Below are positions 1-7,962 of a stretch of DNA of 64,000 nt, in pieces. A model generated the notes under the pieces. It did not search any database and was not told where the DNA came from. It saw only the letters and a program-made list of their open reading frames with translations. Positions within the stretch are counted from its first letter, which is position 1; each line of letters opens with the position of its first letter. Position numbers and translations under genes: made by a program. This DNA is from Clostridiales bacterium (GTDB lineage: Bacteria > Bacillota > Clostridia > Lachnospirales > Lachnospiraceae). The DNA is taken from contig JAJBTU010000013.1 in the NCBI GenBank assembly GCA_020860715.1, positions 62,001 to 126,000 on the forward strand. Reading direction: 5' to 3'.

Positions 1-512
1 ATCGCGCAGACCCGGTCTTTTCGTCCAAGGTACTTCCTATAATTCTCCAGATCACATTGTGTCAGCGTCACCACATAGTCCGATCTTCTGACTGACCAGC
101 GCAGGATCTGTCTTCGATACAGACTCTTCTGTTCAAAAGAATAATTGAAATGTTCCCAGGAGATCACCTTCACCGGAAGTCCCCAGGCTGCCGGAAGGGA
201 AAGTACATCCAGCACAATGTCAATGTCAATGATCACATCAATCCTGTTTTCCCGCAGATAACGGCGCAGACGCGGCAGAATCTTAAGATAGCCCGGCCCC
301 GGGTTCATCCATTTCCGGGAAAACGCACATCTGGGTATTCGCTCATCAATCGAATAAAACGGCTGCTCTTCCTGCTCGGTGAGGCTGGCAAAGCAGATCC
401 GATATCGTTTCTCCCGCATCAGGCCGTTCGCGACCATTGTCGCGACGCGCTCCGTTCCGCCGCTCCTGGTAATGTCTCCGGAAAAAAAACAAATGGTTTT
501 TTCTTCACTCAT
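1..512 (-). CDS. Glycosyltransferase family 4, N-terminal part (cut by left edge)
   Basis: An open frame of 170 codons begins at an ATG at 512, behind a GGAGAA-type ribosome binding site about 10 bases upstream, and runs off the left edge. The start MSEEKTICFFSGDITRSGG followed by TERVA is the usual first strand and loop of a GT-B family 4 glycosyltransferase (compare GGAERV in this family). Further on come a Rossmann-like IDVIIDIDI strand, an ISWEHFN segment and SDYVVTLT, which match the acceptor-binding domain. The sugar-nucleotide domain with its EX7E motif lies outside the window, so donor and activity cannot be judged. It follows the PqqD-like gene by 21 bases and probably belongs to the same polysaccharide locus. 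Confidence 0.85.
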   Translation of the reverse strand, partial: MSEEKTICFFSGDITRSGGTERVATMVANGLMREKRYRICFASLTEQEEQPFYSIDERIPRCAFSRKWMNPGPGYLKILPRLRRYLRENRIDVIIDIDIVLDVLSLPAAWGLPVKVISWEHFNYSFEQKSLYRRQILRWSVRRSDYVVTLTQCDLENYRKYLGRKDRVCA

Positions 513-533
513 CGATCCCGTTCTCCTGCTTCC

Positions 534-818
534 TCATTCTGAAATGCCATGCGCTTTCAGCATTTCCAGAAACTCCGTCACATCCGCAGATGCCTGCTCC
601 GGAGAAATCCCACAGGATGCGCAAAGCCAGCTGACGATCTCATCCACACTCTTTCCTTTTCTGTGCAGCTCCCAGATTTCAGCTCCCATCTCGTTCACAG
701 GTACAGGCTTTACATAGGGAACGCCTGGCTGCTCCATGTCAAGCAGCCAGCTAAGACCCGCCGCATGGCGCAGCTGATACCGTTCATTTATTGAAGTATT
801 GTCTTTTTTCACACCCAT
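534..818 (-). CDS. PqqD-like small protein
   Basis: The 94-residue protein resembles the PqqD family, small winged-helix proteins that act as peptide-recognition elements in RiPP systems. The family is also found uncharacterised in capsule and exopolysaccharide loci. Recognisable features are a hydrophobic N-terminal strand, then VPVNEMGAEIWELHRKGKS (the typical 'N..A..IW.L..G..' helix), then a C-terminal ISPEQASADVTEFLEMLKAHG helix. It lies 21 bases upstream of a glycosyltransferase and is divergent from the DUF4832 gene at 913. I see no precursor peptide or radical SAM enzyme nearby, so a RiPP role is unsupported here; a link to polysaccharide assembly is inferred only from context. Confidence 0.7.
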   Translation of the reverse strand: MGVKKDNTSINERYQLRHAAGLSWLLDMEQPGVPYVKPVPVNEMGAEIWELHRKGKSVDEIVSWLCASCGISPEQASADVTEFLEMLKAHGISE

Positions 819-865
819 CTTTTTTCCTTTTTTGATCCATACTTTTTTTCCAGCAGAATTTATGT

Positions 866-871
866 TATGAT
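866..871 (+). promoter_or_regulatory. Possible -10 box for the membrane-anchored DUF4832 gene
   Basis: TATGAT lies 42 bases before the ATG at 913, in the gap between the divergent PqqD-like and DUF4832 genes. The only candidate -35 at proper distance is a T-rich stretch (TTTTTT, 16-base spacer), so this is a weak prediction. The gap is otherwise T-rich and featureless. Confidence 0.3.
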
Positions 872-912
872 TGAGCAGAAATCACAGGCAGCATCCGGCA
901 GGGAGATCTCTT

Positions 913-2436
913 ATGAAAAAACGGTCAAAACGAATCTTAATTTCCTCTTTTCTGGCAATCCTTATTCTGGCGGCCGTACTATGCGTGTATCTTGTCCGGC
1001 AGCGTTATCTGGATGTCTCCTGGTCTTCTGAAAGTTTTGCGGAAACGGACGCTTCCCTGGTCAATCCCTATCGCGGTTTTTATACGATGCGAGGCTATTA
1101 TCTGAAAGAAGAAAACGATTCTCTTGCAGGCACGCTCGCAGACCACATCAGCTACAACGAGGGACTCTCTCTCGTCCTTGTCGAGATCAACCTGCAGGCC
1201 TACGCGGAAAGCGCGCTGTCTGAAAATGCGCTCACGCAGATTGACTCCATCCTGTCCGCCTGGGCCGACAGCGGTACACAGATCATTCTCCGCTTTCTTT
1301 ACGACTGGGACGGCAACGGACCTGCCAACGAACCTTCCTCACTGGAACAGATTCTGGAGCATATGGAACAGGTCGCGGATATCGTCAACCGCTACGCCGA
1401 TTACATCCATATCCTGCAGGGCATCTTCGTCGGCAGCTATGGAGAGATGAACAACTCCGCTTATCTTAACGCGGAAGATATGACCACGCTTATCACACAC
1501 CTTTCCGAGCTGACCGACCCGTCTATCTATCTCGCGGTCCGCACGCCCGCACAGTGGCGCACTGTTACAGGTCTGTTTTCCCTCCCGGATTCTTTCCCTG
1601 CTTTTGACGGCTCCCTGATTTCGCGTCTTGGTCTCTACAATGATGGAATCCTGGGCTCCGAATTCGACCTTGGCACCTACGGGGATACCTCACGGGAAGG
1701 CTCTGACAATCTTTCTGACGCAGGAACCCGCACTGAGGAACTGGCCTTTCAGGATGAACTCTGCCGCTATGTGCCAAACGGCGGCGAGGTGGTCTATGAC
1801 TATACAGAGGGAGATCTGTCCTTCGCCATTGACGCGCTCTCTCAAATGCATATCTCCTATCTGAACATCGCCTATGACACCAGTGTCCTGGATGCCTGGA
1901 AAGAGATTACCTACGAGGGCGACGATGTCTTTAACGGCTGCAGCGGTTATGATTATATCAGCGCGCATCTCGGCTATCGCTACATCCTGACCGGTTCCGC
2001 GCTGAAATACAATACCTGGCGTGACGAAGAAGCCCTTCTTTCCTTTACGATTCAGAACGTCGGCTTCGCCTCGAGTACACGCGCCTTCAACGCTGCAGTC
2101 ACGCTGCAAAAGACCGATAACAATGCTTCGGATTCTCCGGATCCTGGCGTTACCGCAGGCAGCGCTTCCGATGAAGATTCAGACAATGCGGCGGAAGTCT
2201 TTACATATACCGCCGACCTGGACCTCCGTTCCCTGAGCGGTGAAGAAAGCACAGACGGCACCGCCGCCATTCCTGTCCGCGATCTGCCGGAAGGCACCTA
2301 TACCGCGTATCTGACTCTGACGGACGCGGTCACCGGTGAGGCAATCGTCCTCGCCAGCAGCCCGGATACAACAGAGTACGGATACCCGCTTGGAACGCTG
2401 ATGATCGGTGGCGGCAGTTCCGCAGTTGCCCCCTGA
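913..2436 (+). CDS. Membrane-anchored DUF4874/DUF4832 protein
   Basis: The 507-residue protein starts at the ATG at 913 behind GGGAG; an upstream ATG-less extension is less likely. Residues about 5-28 form one transmembrane anchor, so the rest is probably extracellular. The body begins with NPYRGFYTMRGYY, the N-terminal signature of DUF4874, and continues with ILQGIFVGSYGEMNNS and IYLAVRTPAQWR, typical of the DUF4874/DUF4832 pair, which has a TIM-barrel, glycoside-hydrolase-like look. The C-terminus is a beta-sandwich-like tail with a Ser/Asp-rich loop. Function is not established. It is convergent with, and a clear paralogue of, the gene at 2450-3868, only 13 bases separating the two stop codons. 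Context suggests binding or cleavage of the exported polysaccharide. Confidence 0.8.
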   Translation: MKKRSKRILISSFLAILILAAVLCVYLVRQRYLDVSWSSESFAETDASLVNPYRGFYTMRGYYLKEENDSLAGTLADHISYNEGLSLVLVEINLQAYAESALSENALTQIDSILSAWADSGTQIILRFLYDWDGNGPANEPSSLEQILEHMEQVADIVNRYADYIHILQGIFVGSYGEMNNSAYLNAEDMTTLITHLSELTDPSIYLAVRTPAQWRTVTGLFSLPDSFPAFDGSLISRLGLYNDGILGSEFDLGTYGDTSREGSDNLSDAGTRTEELAFQDELCRYVPNGGEVVYDYTEGDLSFAIDALSQMHISYLNIAYDTSVLDAWKEITYEGDDVFNGCSGYDYISAHLGYRYILTGSALKYNTWRDEEALLSFTIQNVGFASSTRAFNAAVTLQKTDNNASDSPDPGVTAGSASDEDSDNAAEVFTYTADLDLRSLSGEESTDGTAAIPVRDLPEGTYTAYLTLTDAVTGEAIVLASSPDTTEYGYPLGTLMIGGGSSAVAP

Positions 2437-2449
2437 TCCGATGCATGCA

Positions 2450-3868
2450 TCATTTCAGCGGTTTCCACCCAAACACCGTGCCGACTGGCAGCAGGTTTTT
2501 CGCATTCCGGTTTGCGAACCAGATCACCTCTCCATCCTCCTGCTTCAGCCGCAGGAACAGTTCCTCCCGCCATGACAGTCCATCCGTGTCAGCGACAGTC
2601 AAACCGGCCCATTCCACTGTGACACAAAAATCTTTTCCCGCATCCCATTCCCGGGGATTGCTCTCCAGACGTTTCCGCACCTCACTGCCGTCCGAACCTC
2701 TTGCAATCAGCGTCAGATGCGCGGGACTGTACAGATTGCCGAAACCGACATTGCGCCCGCGGATCGTCACTGTCATGGTAAGAGCCTCGCTTTTGGTGTT
2801 CTTTTTCCCAAAAGAAGAGAAAAACCGCCGCGGTTCCCATGCAGCTCCTGCCTCACGGTTGGGAACTGCTGATACTTCCTTTATCACAAAACGATATCCC
2901 AGATGCTGCCCAATATAGTCATAGAGACTGCCCTCCTGATAAGCCGCATCTTCTCCGGAATAGTTCATCTGTTTCCAGCCAGAGATCACCTTCTCCGAAT
3001 AGACCCGGTTTAAATAGGTCAGATGCATGCGGCGCATCGTATCCAGTATTTCTTTCTGGGAAAACCCGTCTGCCGCCCCGCCGCTGCCGGGAGCCTCCCC
3101 TCCGTTCGGCACCCGCGCGCATTCACGATCCAGATAATCCAATTCTTTTTCGTCCGGCCACGGCCGGGCATTGATCAGGCATCCCTGAGCATCTACCGCA
3201 TTTCTTGCGCCGTATTCTCCCTCTGCAAAGGTTCCCAGATGTGATGCAGAGGCAAAGAGGCCATCGTCAAAAAGGCCGATTCTCCATGTCCTGCCATTCG
3301 GTGAAGCACACAGGATACGGCGCTGCACCGGCCTGCGGACAGCAAGACAGCAGGAACCGCCTGTCGCCTCCCACATGGTTCCTGCCAGTTCACAGAGCTT
3401 TTCATCGGATAAATAACGCGAGTCATGCATTTCCCCCCAGCTGCCGACCAGCAGCCCCTGAAGAGTAAGTATGTATGCAGCATACTTTGCAAAAAGCGGA
3501 CCCAGCCTCCAGATATGCTGCAGCACCAGCGAAAATTTCTCCGGCTCCCGCTCCGGGCCTTTTCCTTCGCGGTCATAGACTGTGCGAACAATCATCTGTT
3601 TTCCATGCGAAGCAAAGAAATCAAAGATCCGACGGACATTGAGCAGCTCCTCATCCGTCAGATCCCGGTCACGGCAGCAGCCGATGTCAATCGTAACCAG
3701 AGCCAGATGTTCCCTCACATCCAGGCACCATTTCAGTTCCCCTTCGTCGATCTTCTCACGCACATCAAAACTGTATACCTGATACCAGCCGCGCCCCGGA
3801 TTTGGAAGCTCTGCAGAGGATTCCGACAGATATGCACATGTAAATTTTGCTTTCTTTTGATGGAACAT
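2450..3868 (-). CDS. DUF4874/DUF4832 protein without signal sequence
   Basis: The 472-residue protein starts at ATG 3868, eight bases after a GGGGAG; the GTG at 3877 is too close to that site. It shares with the plus-strand neighbour the blocks NPGRGWYQVYSFD, LTLQGLLVGSWGEMHDSRYL, CLAVRRPVQRRI, VPNGGE and a MHLTYLN segment, so the two are paralogues. Unlike the neighbour it has no N-terminal hydrophobic segment and so looks cytoplasmic. It is the last gene of the Pel-like operon, 34 bases after the GT2 gene. A role as a polysaccharide-handling glycosidase-like protein is an inference; catalytic residues cannot be assigned from sequence alone. Confidence 0.8.
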   Translation of the reverse strand: MFHQKKAKFTCAYLSESSAELPNPGRGWYQVYSFDVREKIDEGELKWCLDVREHLALVTIDIGCCRDRDLTDEELLNVRRIFDFFASHGKQMIVRTVYDREGKGPEREPEKFSLVLQHIWRLGPLFAKYAAYILTLQGLLVGSWGEMHDSRYLSDEKLCELAGTMWEATGGSCCLAVRRPVQRRILCASPNGRTWRIGLFDDGLFASASHLGTFAEGEYGARNAVDAQGCLINARPWPDEKELDYLDRECARVPNGGEAPGSGGAADGFSQKEILDTMRRMHLTYLNRVYSEKVISGWKQMNYSGEDAAYQEGSLYDYIGQHLGYRFVIKEVSAVPNREAGAAWEPRRFFSSFGKKNTKSEALTMTVTIRGRNVGFGNLYSPAHLTLIARGSDGSEVRKRLESNPREWDAGKDFCVTVEWAGLTVADTDGLSWREELFLRLKQEDGEVIWFANRNAKNLLPVGTVFGWKPLK

Positions 3869-3902
3869 ACCGTTCACTCCCCTGCCGCAGCAGCCTGAAA
3901 GG

Positions 3903-4664
3903 TTACTTCATATCCAGTTTCAATACCTTCACCCGTACCAGCACCGCCATGATGGAAAACACCATCCGGAACATATAAAAGATCGGCCTGATGCCGGAGT
4001 GCATACTCTTTCCCGACATCCGGCTGTGCATCACGGCCGGTATTTCACTGACCTCATACCCCAGAAGAAGCATCTGCATGATCATATTCGCGTCTGGATA
4101 CCGGTCGTCAAAATGGTTATATTTTGAATAGTAAAGAAATGCGTCGCGGCTCAGTCCCTGCAGCCCTGTCGTGGGGTCGCTGATGGTTCGTCCGGTCCCC
4201 ATCTTCACCAGCATCCGATAAAATGCATAGGCGAACCGTCTCGGCCCGGAGATCGGATACTGGCCGCTCCCTTCAAGGAATCGTGATGCCAGAACGATAT
4301 CCGGACAACGGCCATTCTCATCCGGCGTTTTTAATGCCTCATAGATTCGCGGAATATTGCAGACATCGTGCTGACCGTCCGCATCCATCTGAATCACATA
4401 CTGGTAATTTCTCCGGATCGCGTACTTATAGCCGAGCTGCAGCGCACTCCCGTATCCGAGATTAAACACATGTGTCACCAGCTTATGCCCATGCGCCTTC
4501 ACAATCCAGTTTGTATTGTCTGAAGAGGCATCGTTCATGACCAGCACATCTGCAATCGCGCGGATCCCGGGCTGCTCCAGCGCATCCAGTACAACCGGAA
4601 TGTTTTTCTCCTCATTGTATGCCGGTATAATAATCAGCAGTTCCTTTTGCGTCGTTTCCCCCAT
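3903..4664 (-). CDS. Glycosyltransferase family 2 (DPM1-like)
   Basis: The 253-residue protein starts at ATG 4664 behind GGAGAAG. It begins LLIIIPAYNEEKNIPVVLDAL, has VLVMNDASSDNT and carries the DADGQHD metal-binding motif near residue 95. These define a GT-A family 2 enzyme close to dolichyl/polyprenyl-phosphate sugar synthases. The C-terminal part (about 215-253) is hydrophobic and may rest on the membrane. Such enzymes often work with a DUF2304 protein, and one is encoded two genes upstream (6023-6460). It likely transfers a sugar to a lipid carrier or to the growing chain; donor unknown. It is co-directional with the pel-like genes and probably in the same transcript. Confidence 0.88.
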   Translation of the reverse strand: MGETTQKELLIIIPAYNEEKNIPVVLDALEQPGIRAIADVLVMNDASSDNTNWIVKAHGHKLVTHVFNLGYGSALQLGYKYAIRRNYQYVIQMDADGQHDVCNIPRIYEALKTPDENGRCPDIVLASRFLEGSGQYPISGPRRFAYAFYRMLVKMGTGRTISDPTTGLQGLSRDAFLYYSKYNHFDDRYPDANMIMQMLLLGYEVSEIPAVMHSRMSGKSMHSGIRPIFYMFRMVFSIMAVLVRVKVLKLDMK

Positions 4665-4743
4665 CTTTCTTCTCCAACTCACGTTCTGTGCTCTGCAGCT
4701 CATATGTAGCCCATCTAAGATCAGAAAATGCAGAACCGGTTTC

Positions 4744-5976
4744 TCATGACTCCATCAGTTCCAGCAGCTGTCCGATTTCTTCCAGATTAAAATTCTGCTT
4801 CGCAGCCACCACCTTTTTAAAGCGCTGCCGTTCCCCGGGATGATCCAGCATCCATTCAATCCCGTCGGCAATCCCTTCTGCACTTAATGTACAGAGTTTT
4901 CCGTCCACACCATCGCAGACCTGCTCCCGGTTGCCGCTGCAGTCCGATGCCAGGATCGCGCAGCCCAGCGTCTGCGCTTCCTCGATTGCGATGCTTTTCC
5001 CTTCCAGCCGGGTCGCGTGTACATACAGATCCGTCTGTACGTAATACGGATACGGATTCTCCACCTGACCGACCAGAACAAAATCCTCCTGAAGCCCATA
5101 TGCGGCAATCAGATGCTCCAGTGATTTTCGGCGGTCACCCTCTCCCAGCACATACCAGCGGACATTCCTGCCGCGCTGCTTCAGAAGATGCATCGCTTTG
5201 ACCGCGAGATCATATGCTTTTACCTCGATCAGCCTTCCAACCGTCAGGATCCGCATTCCTTCAAAGGAATCTGTAAATCCCCCTGTCACGCGGGCCAGCC
5301 GGTGAATCTCATGAACATCCAGGATATTGTGGAACACCGTCGTTCTGCTCTCACATTCCGGGTATACATTCAGAAAGCCCTTTTTCCCCTCCTCAGAGAC
5401 CGTAAAGATATGATCATAGAGAAGATAACAGTCCAGGTCCAGAGCTCTGGTATACCCTGCCCTTTCATAATCCGTATGTACGAATGCCGCTTTTTTCCGT
5501 GCATTTACATAATCCGCGACATAGTAGGTCGCGCCGCCCTCCAGAAACGCCACCGCAAGATCATACTGTCCCTGCGTCCGTGCAGAACCATCCGCGACCA
5601 GCCGCCAGAGAAGTTTGTCCGGCAGAATTCTGTGATGGCGGAGCATATCCATTAAGTTATGTATCAGATATGGCAGCCGTTTCCACAGAACCCCGTCTGT
5701 AAACGCGTCGTGCAGAACCGTGCGCCGCAGCACGCGCCGTCCTTCCTTCGACAGCACCGGAAGTTCTGTATAATCGCGGTTTAAGAGCCGTACTCCTTCC
5801 GGGATATGCCCCATCAGCTGTCCCTGTCCTAAGAGCACATACAGGGAAATCTCGTATTTCTCCGGATCCAGGCAATGCAAAAGAGCAAGCAGCGCATGCT
5901 CCGCCCCCGCGCTTCCCATAGTATTGATCACGAACAAAATTCGTTTTTTATGCTTTTGGGGTCTCTTCCCGGCCAT
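4744..5976 (-). CDS. Glycosyltransferase family 4
   Basis: The 410-residue protein is started at ATG 5976, preceded by GAGGAAAAGAGG; longer in-frame starts up to 6084 would overlap the upstream gene and lack well-placed ribosome sites. ILFVINTMGSAGAEHALLALL is the GT-B N-terminal loop, ILTVGRLIEVKAYDLAVKAM the central donor-domain strand, and the stretch around EGKSIAIEEAQTLGCAILAS contains the EX7E motif of family 4. It therefore transfers a sugar from a nucleotide donor, probably retaining. It lies between the DUF2304 and GT2 genes, splitting a pair that is usually adjacent. Confidence 0.9.
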   Translation of the reverse strand: MAGKRPQKHKKRILFVINTMGSAGAEHALLALLHCLDPEKYEISLYVLLGQGQLMGHIPEGVRLLNRDYTELPVLSKEGRRVLRRTVLHDAFTDGVLWKRLPYLIHNLMDMLRHHRILPDKLLWRLVADGSARTQGQYDLAVAFLEGGATYYVADYVNARKKAAFVHTDYERAGYTRALDLDCYLLYDHIFTVSEEGKKGFLNVYPECESRTTVFHNILDVHEIHRLARVTGGFTDSFEGMRILTVGRLIEVKAYDLAVKAMHLLKQRGRNVRWYVLGEGDRRKSLEHLIAAYGLQEDFVLVGQVENPYPYYVQTDLYVHATRLEGKSIAIEEAQTLGCAILASDCSGNREQVCDGVDGKLCTLSAEGIADGIEWMLDHPGERQRFKKVVAAKQNFNLEEIGQLLELMES

Positions 5977-6022
5977 CCTCTTTTCCTCATATTTCCATAT
6001 GGATTCCTGCATGAAAACCGTC

Positions 6023-6460
6023 TCATGAAATCTCCTGCCGGCTTTCATCAGGCTTCGGCCGCGGCAGATCAGAAGCTGCCGCATCTGCCTGATGACGCAC
6101 AGGTATCATATTCAGTTCCGTCAGGATCTGCTCATTTTCCTGATTCAGGAGGGATACCTGCATCGCCAGCTCCTGGTTTTTGCGGATCAGTCTGGATACC
6201 GCCATGCTCTCCCAGAACAAAAGCAGCGCAAGAGACAGGAAAATCCCAAACAGAAAGGTAAGACCGGCAGGCGAAATCGCCGCACACCAGGCAAGCGCCC
6301 TCGGCCAGATGGCCAGAACGATCAGAAGAGCGCCAAACAGCGCCCAGACCAGTCCTGCCGCCTCTGTCAGCTTTTTCCTAACATACTCGCGGAAAGAAAG
6401 CAGCAAAAACAAAAGTCCTGCAATTCCCATGACCAGTTTCATAATTATTACCACATTCAA
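6023..6460 (-). CDS. DUF2304 membrane protein
   Basis: The 145-residue protein is best started at a TTG at 6460, eight bases after a perfect AGGAGG; the first ATG (6442) would sit 26 bases away. It has three hydrophobic segments (about 5-22, 35-52, 62-80) and a C-terminal cytoplasmic helix (SRLIRKNQELAMQVSLLNQE) with coiled-coil character. This layout is that of DUF2304 proteins, which usually accompany DPM1-like GT2 enzymes and are thought to tether or assist them. Its likely partner is the GT2 at 3903-4664. It starts 17 bases after the pelG stop. Confidence 0.75.
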   Translation of the reverse strand: MNVVIIMKLVMGIAGLLFLLLSFREYVRKKLTEAAGLVWALFGALLIVLAIWPRALAWCAAISPAGLTFLFGIFLSLALLLFWESMAVSRLIRKNQELAMQVSLLNQENEQILTELNMIPVRHQADAAASDLPRPKPDESRQEIS

Positions 6461-6477
6461 TACTGCTTCCTCCTGTC

Positions 6478-7935
6478 TTACTGCTTCGACGATGTGCTTC
6501 TGGCATCATAGACCAGTCCCGACGGCCGTTTTCCCTTTCCTTTTTTCATGATTGAGCCGCGGCAGAACACATGCGCGTCCATGTGCCGCTCAACCCAGCG
6601 CAGGCGGCCATATGCAATCGTCCATCCTGTGAATGCGCCGGCAGCCACACCGATCCCATACCAGTATTCCGAAAGGTACCTTGCTGCAAGACTGCCGATG
6701 AACGTGACCAGACAAAATCCCGCCGCCGTCAGCACTGCTCCGGTCATATCGTTGAAGTAATACAAAAAGATAATCGCAGAGTACATAATAAACAGAATAA
6801 AATATCCCGCTGCCAGGCACGGATAAATCCGCATCACCATCCCGGAAAAGCCGAGCTGCGGCAGAAAAATCATACACAGCAAAAAGACCGCCACCGATAT
6901 GATAAACTGAATCCGCACCAGATTCATCAGTTCCACGGAAATCTGCCGGAACATCCGCCGCTTGGCACTGTCAATATCCATCCATCTGCCGCCGATGACA
7001 GCTTCTGAATACGTGCGGTAACGCCCGTGAAAATGCATCTCCACACGGGCAATAAAGATCACTGTCGCCGAAAGATTTGTAAACATTGCCAGACAGGTCG
7101 CCATATCATAGGATTCGGCGCAGACGAAGCTGTCCGCCACCGTAATCCGCAGGTCGGTCGTCCAGAACACAAAATTATGGATATACAGCCCCAGCGTATA
7201 GAGAAAATTCGTCGCCATCAGCTTCCAGTAGGTGCCGAAATACCCCAGCACACGCCGGTAACGGCGGCTGTTTGTCTTAAAATACTGCTTCACAGTCGCG
7301 AGTTCCAGGCAGGCGATCAGGAAAAAGCCGGCCACCAGCGATACCAGCATCGCCCAGGTCACTTCCCATAAACAGACCTTTACCAGAAAACAGGACAGGG
7401 CAAACGATGCCGCCATACCGGTCAGGAAAAAAAACGAAATCCTCGCGTAATCCTTGCAGATGCTCAAATAAAGCATCGCGTAAAACACCAACAGCAAAGA
7501 GACATATCCGCAATAGCCGGCAAACACATACAGCAGATTCACTCCACCGGCAAGGTACTCATGCAGACAGAACGGAATCCCCAGCGCGCATGCCAGCAGC
7601 AGGTTCAGGATCAGACCCACATAAAAGCACGGCAGGATATCGTCGTAATGCTCTTCATAGATCACATCCGACATATAGCGCGACAGCACCGTATTGAACG
7701 GCGAGGCAGTCAGCAGCGCGAAAATAAAAATATACAGAACTGTGCAGGAAAACAGTTCTCTGTCCGCATACCCGGACTTCGACAGTCCCAGCACCTGCCC
7801 CATCAGCAGGATATCCACGATCACGAGGAACATCGGTGCGGCCGTAATTGCAGCGCTGTAAAAGAATCCAACCACACTGGTGAAGATGGAGTTCTTCTCA
7901 AATATTTTGTTGAGGGTAACGCCAATCCCCGCCAT
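6478..7935 (-). CDS. pelG: PelG-like polysaccharide exporter/flippase
   Basis: The 485-residue protein is almost entirely transmembrane, with about twelve segments. It opens with MAGIGVTLNKIFEKNSIF, and the start 'MAGIG...L.K...' followed by a membrane segment is characteristic of PelG, the MATE-like membrane transporter of the Pel system. It lies 27 bases downstream of pelF, as in known pel operons where F and G are the last two core genes. In the family, PelG carries the polymer made by PelF across the cytoplasmic membrane, helped by PelD and PelE. The C-terminal 30 residues are a basic cytoplasmic tail. Assignment rests on the N-terminus, topology and gene order. Confidence 0.87.
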   Translation of the reverse strand: MAGIGVTLNKIFEKNSIFTSVVGFFYSAAITAAPMFLVIVDILLMGQVLGLSKSGYADRELFSCTVLYIFIFALLTASPFNTVLSRYMSDVIYEEHYDDILPCFYVGLILNLLLACALGIPFCLHEYLAGGVNLLYVFAGYCGYVSLLLVFYAMLYLSICKDYARISFFFLTGMAASFALSCFLVKVCLWEVTWAMLVSLVAGFFLIACLELATVKQYFKTNSRRYRRVLGYFGTYWKLMATNFLYTLGLYIHNFVFWTTDLRITVADSFVCAESYDMATCLAMFTNLSATVIFIARVEMHFHGRYRTYSEAVIGGRWMDIDSAKRRMFRQISVELMNLVRIQFIISVAVFLLCMIFLPQLGFSGMVMRIYPCLAAGYFILFIMYSAIIFLYYFNDMTGAVLTAAGFCLVTFIGSLAARYLSEYWYGIGVAAGAFTGWTIAYGRLRWVERHMDAHVFCRGSIMKKGKGKRPSGLVYDARSTSSKQ

Positions 7936-7962
7936 GATGCTCCGCCCTGCTCCTTCTGTTTA

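Noticed and set aside
6010..6084. Longer N-terminus (36 residues) for the GT4 at 4744-5976
   Set aside because: It would overlap the DUF2304 gene, and the good ribosome site belongs to the ATG at 5976, right before the conserved first strand.
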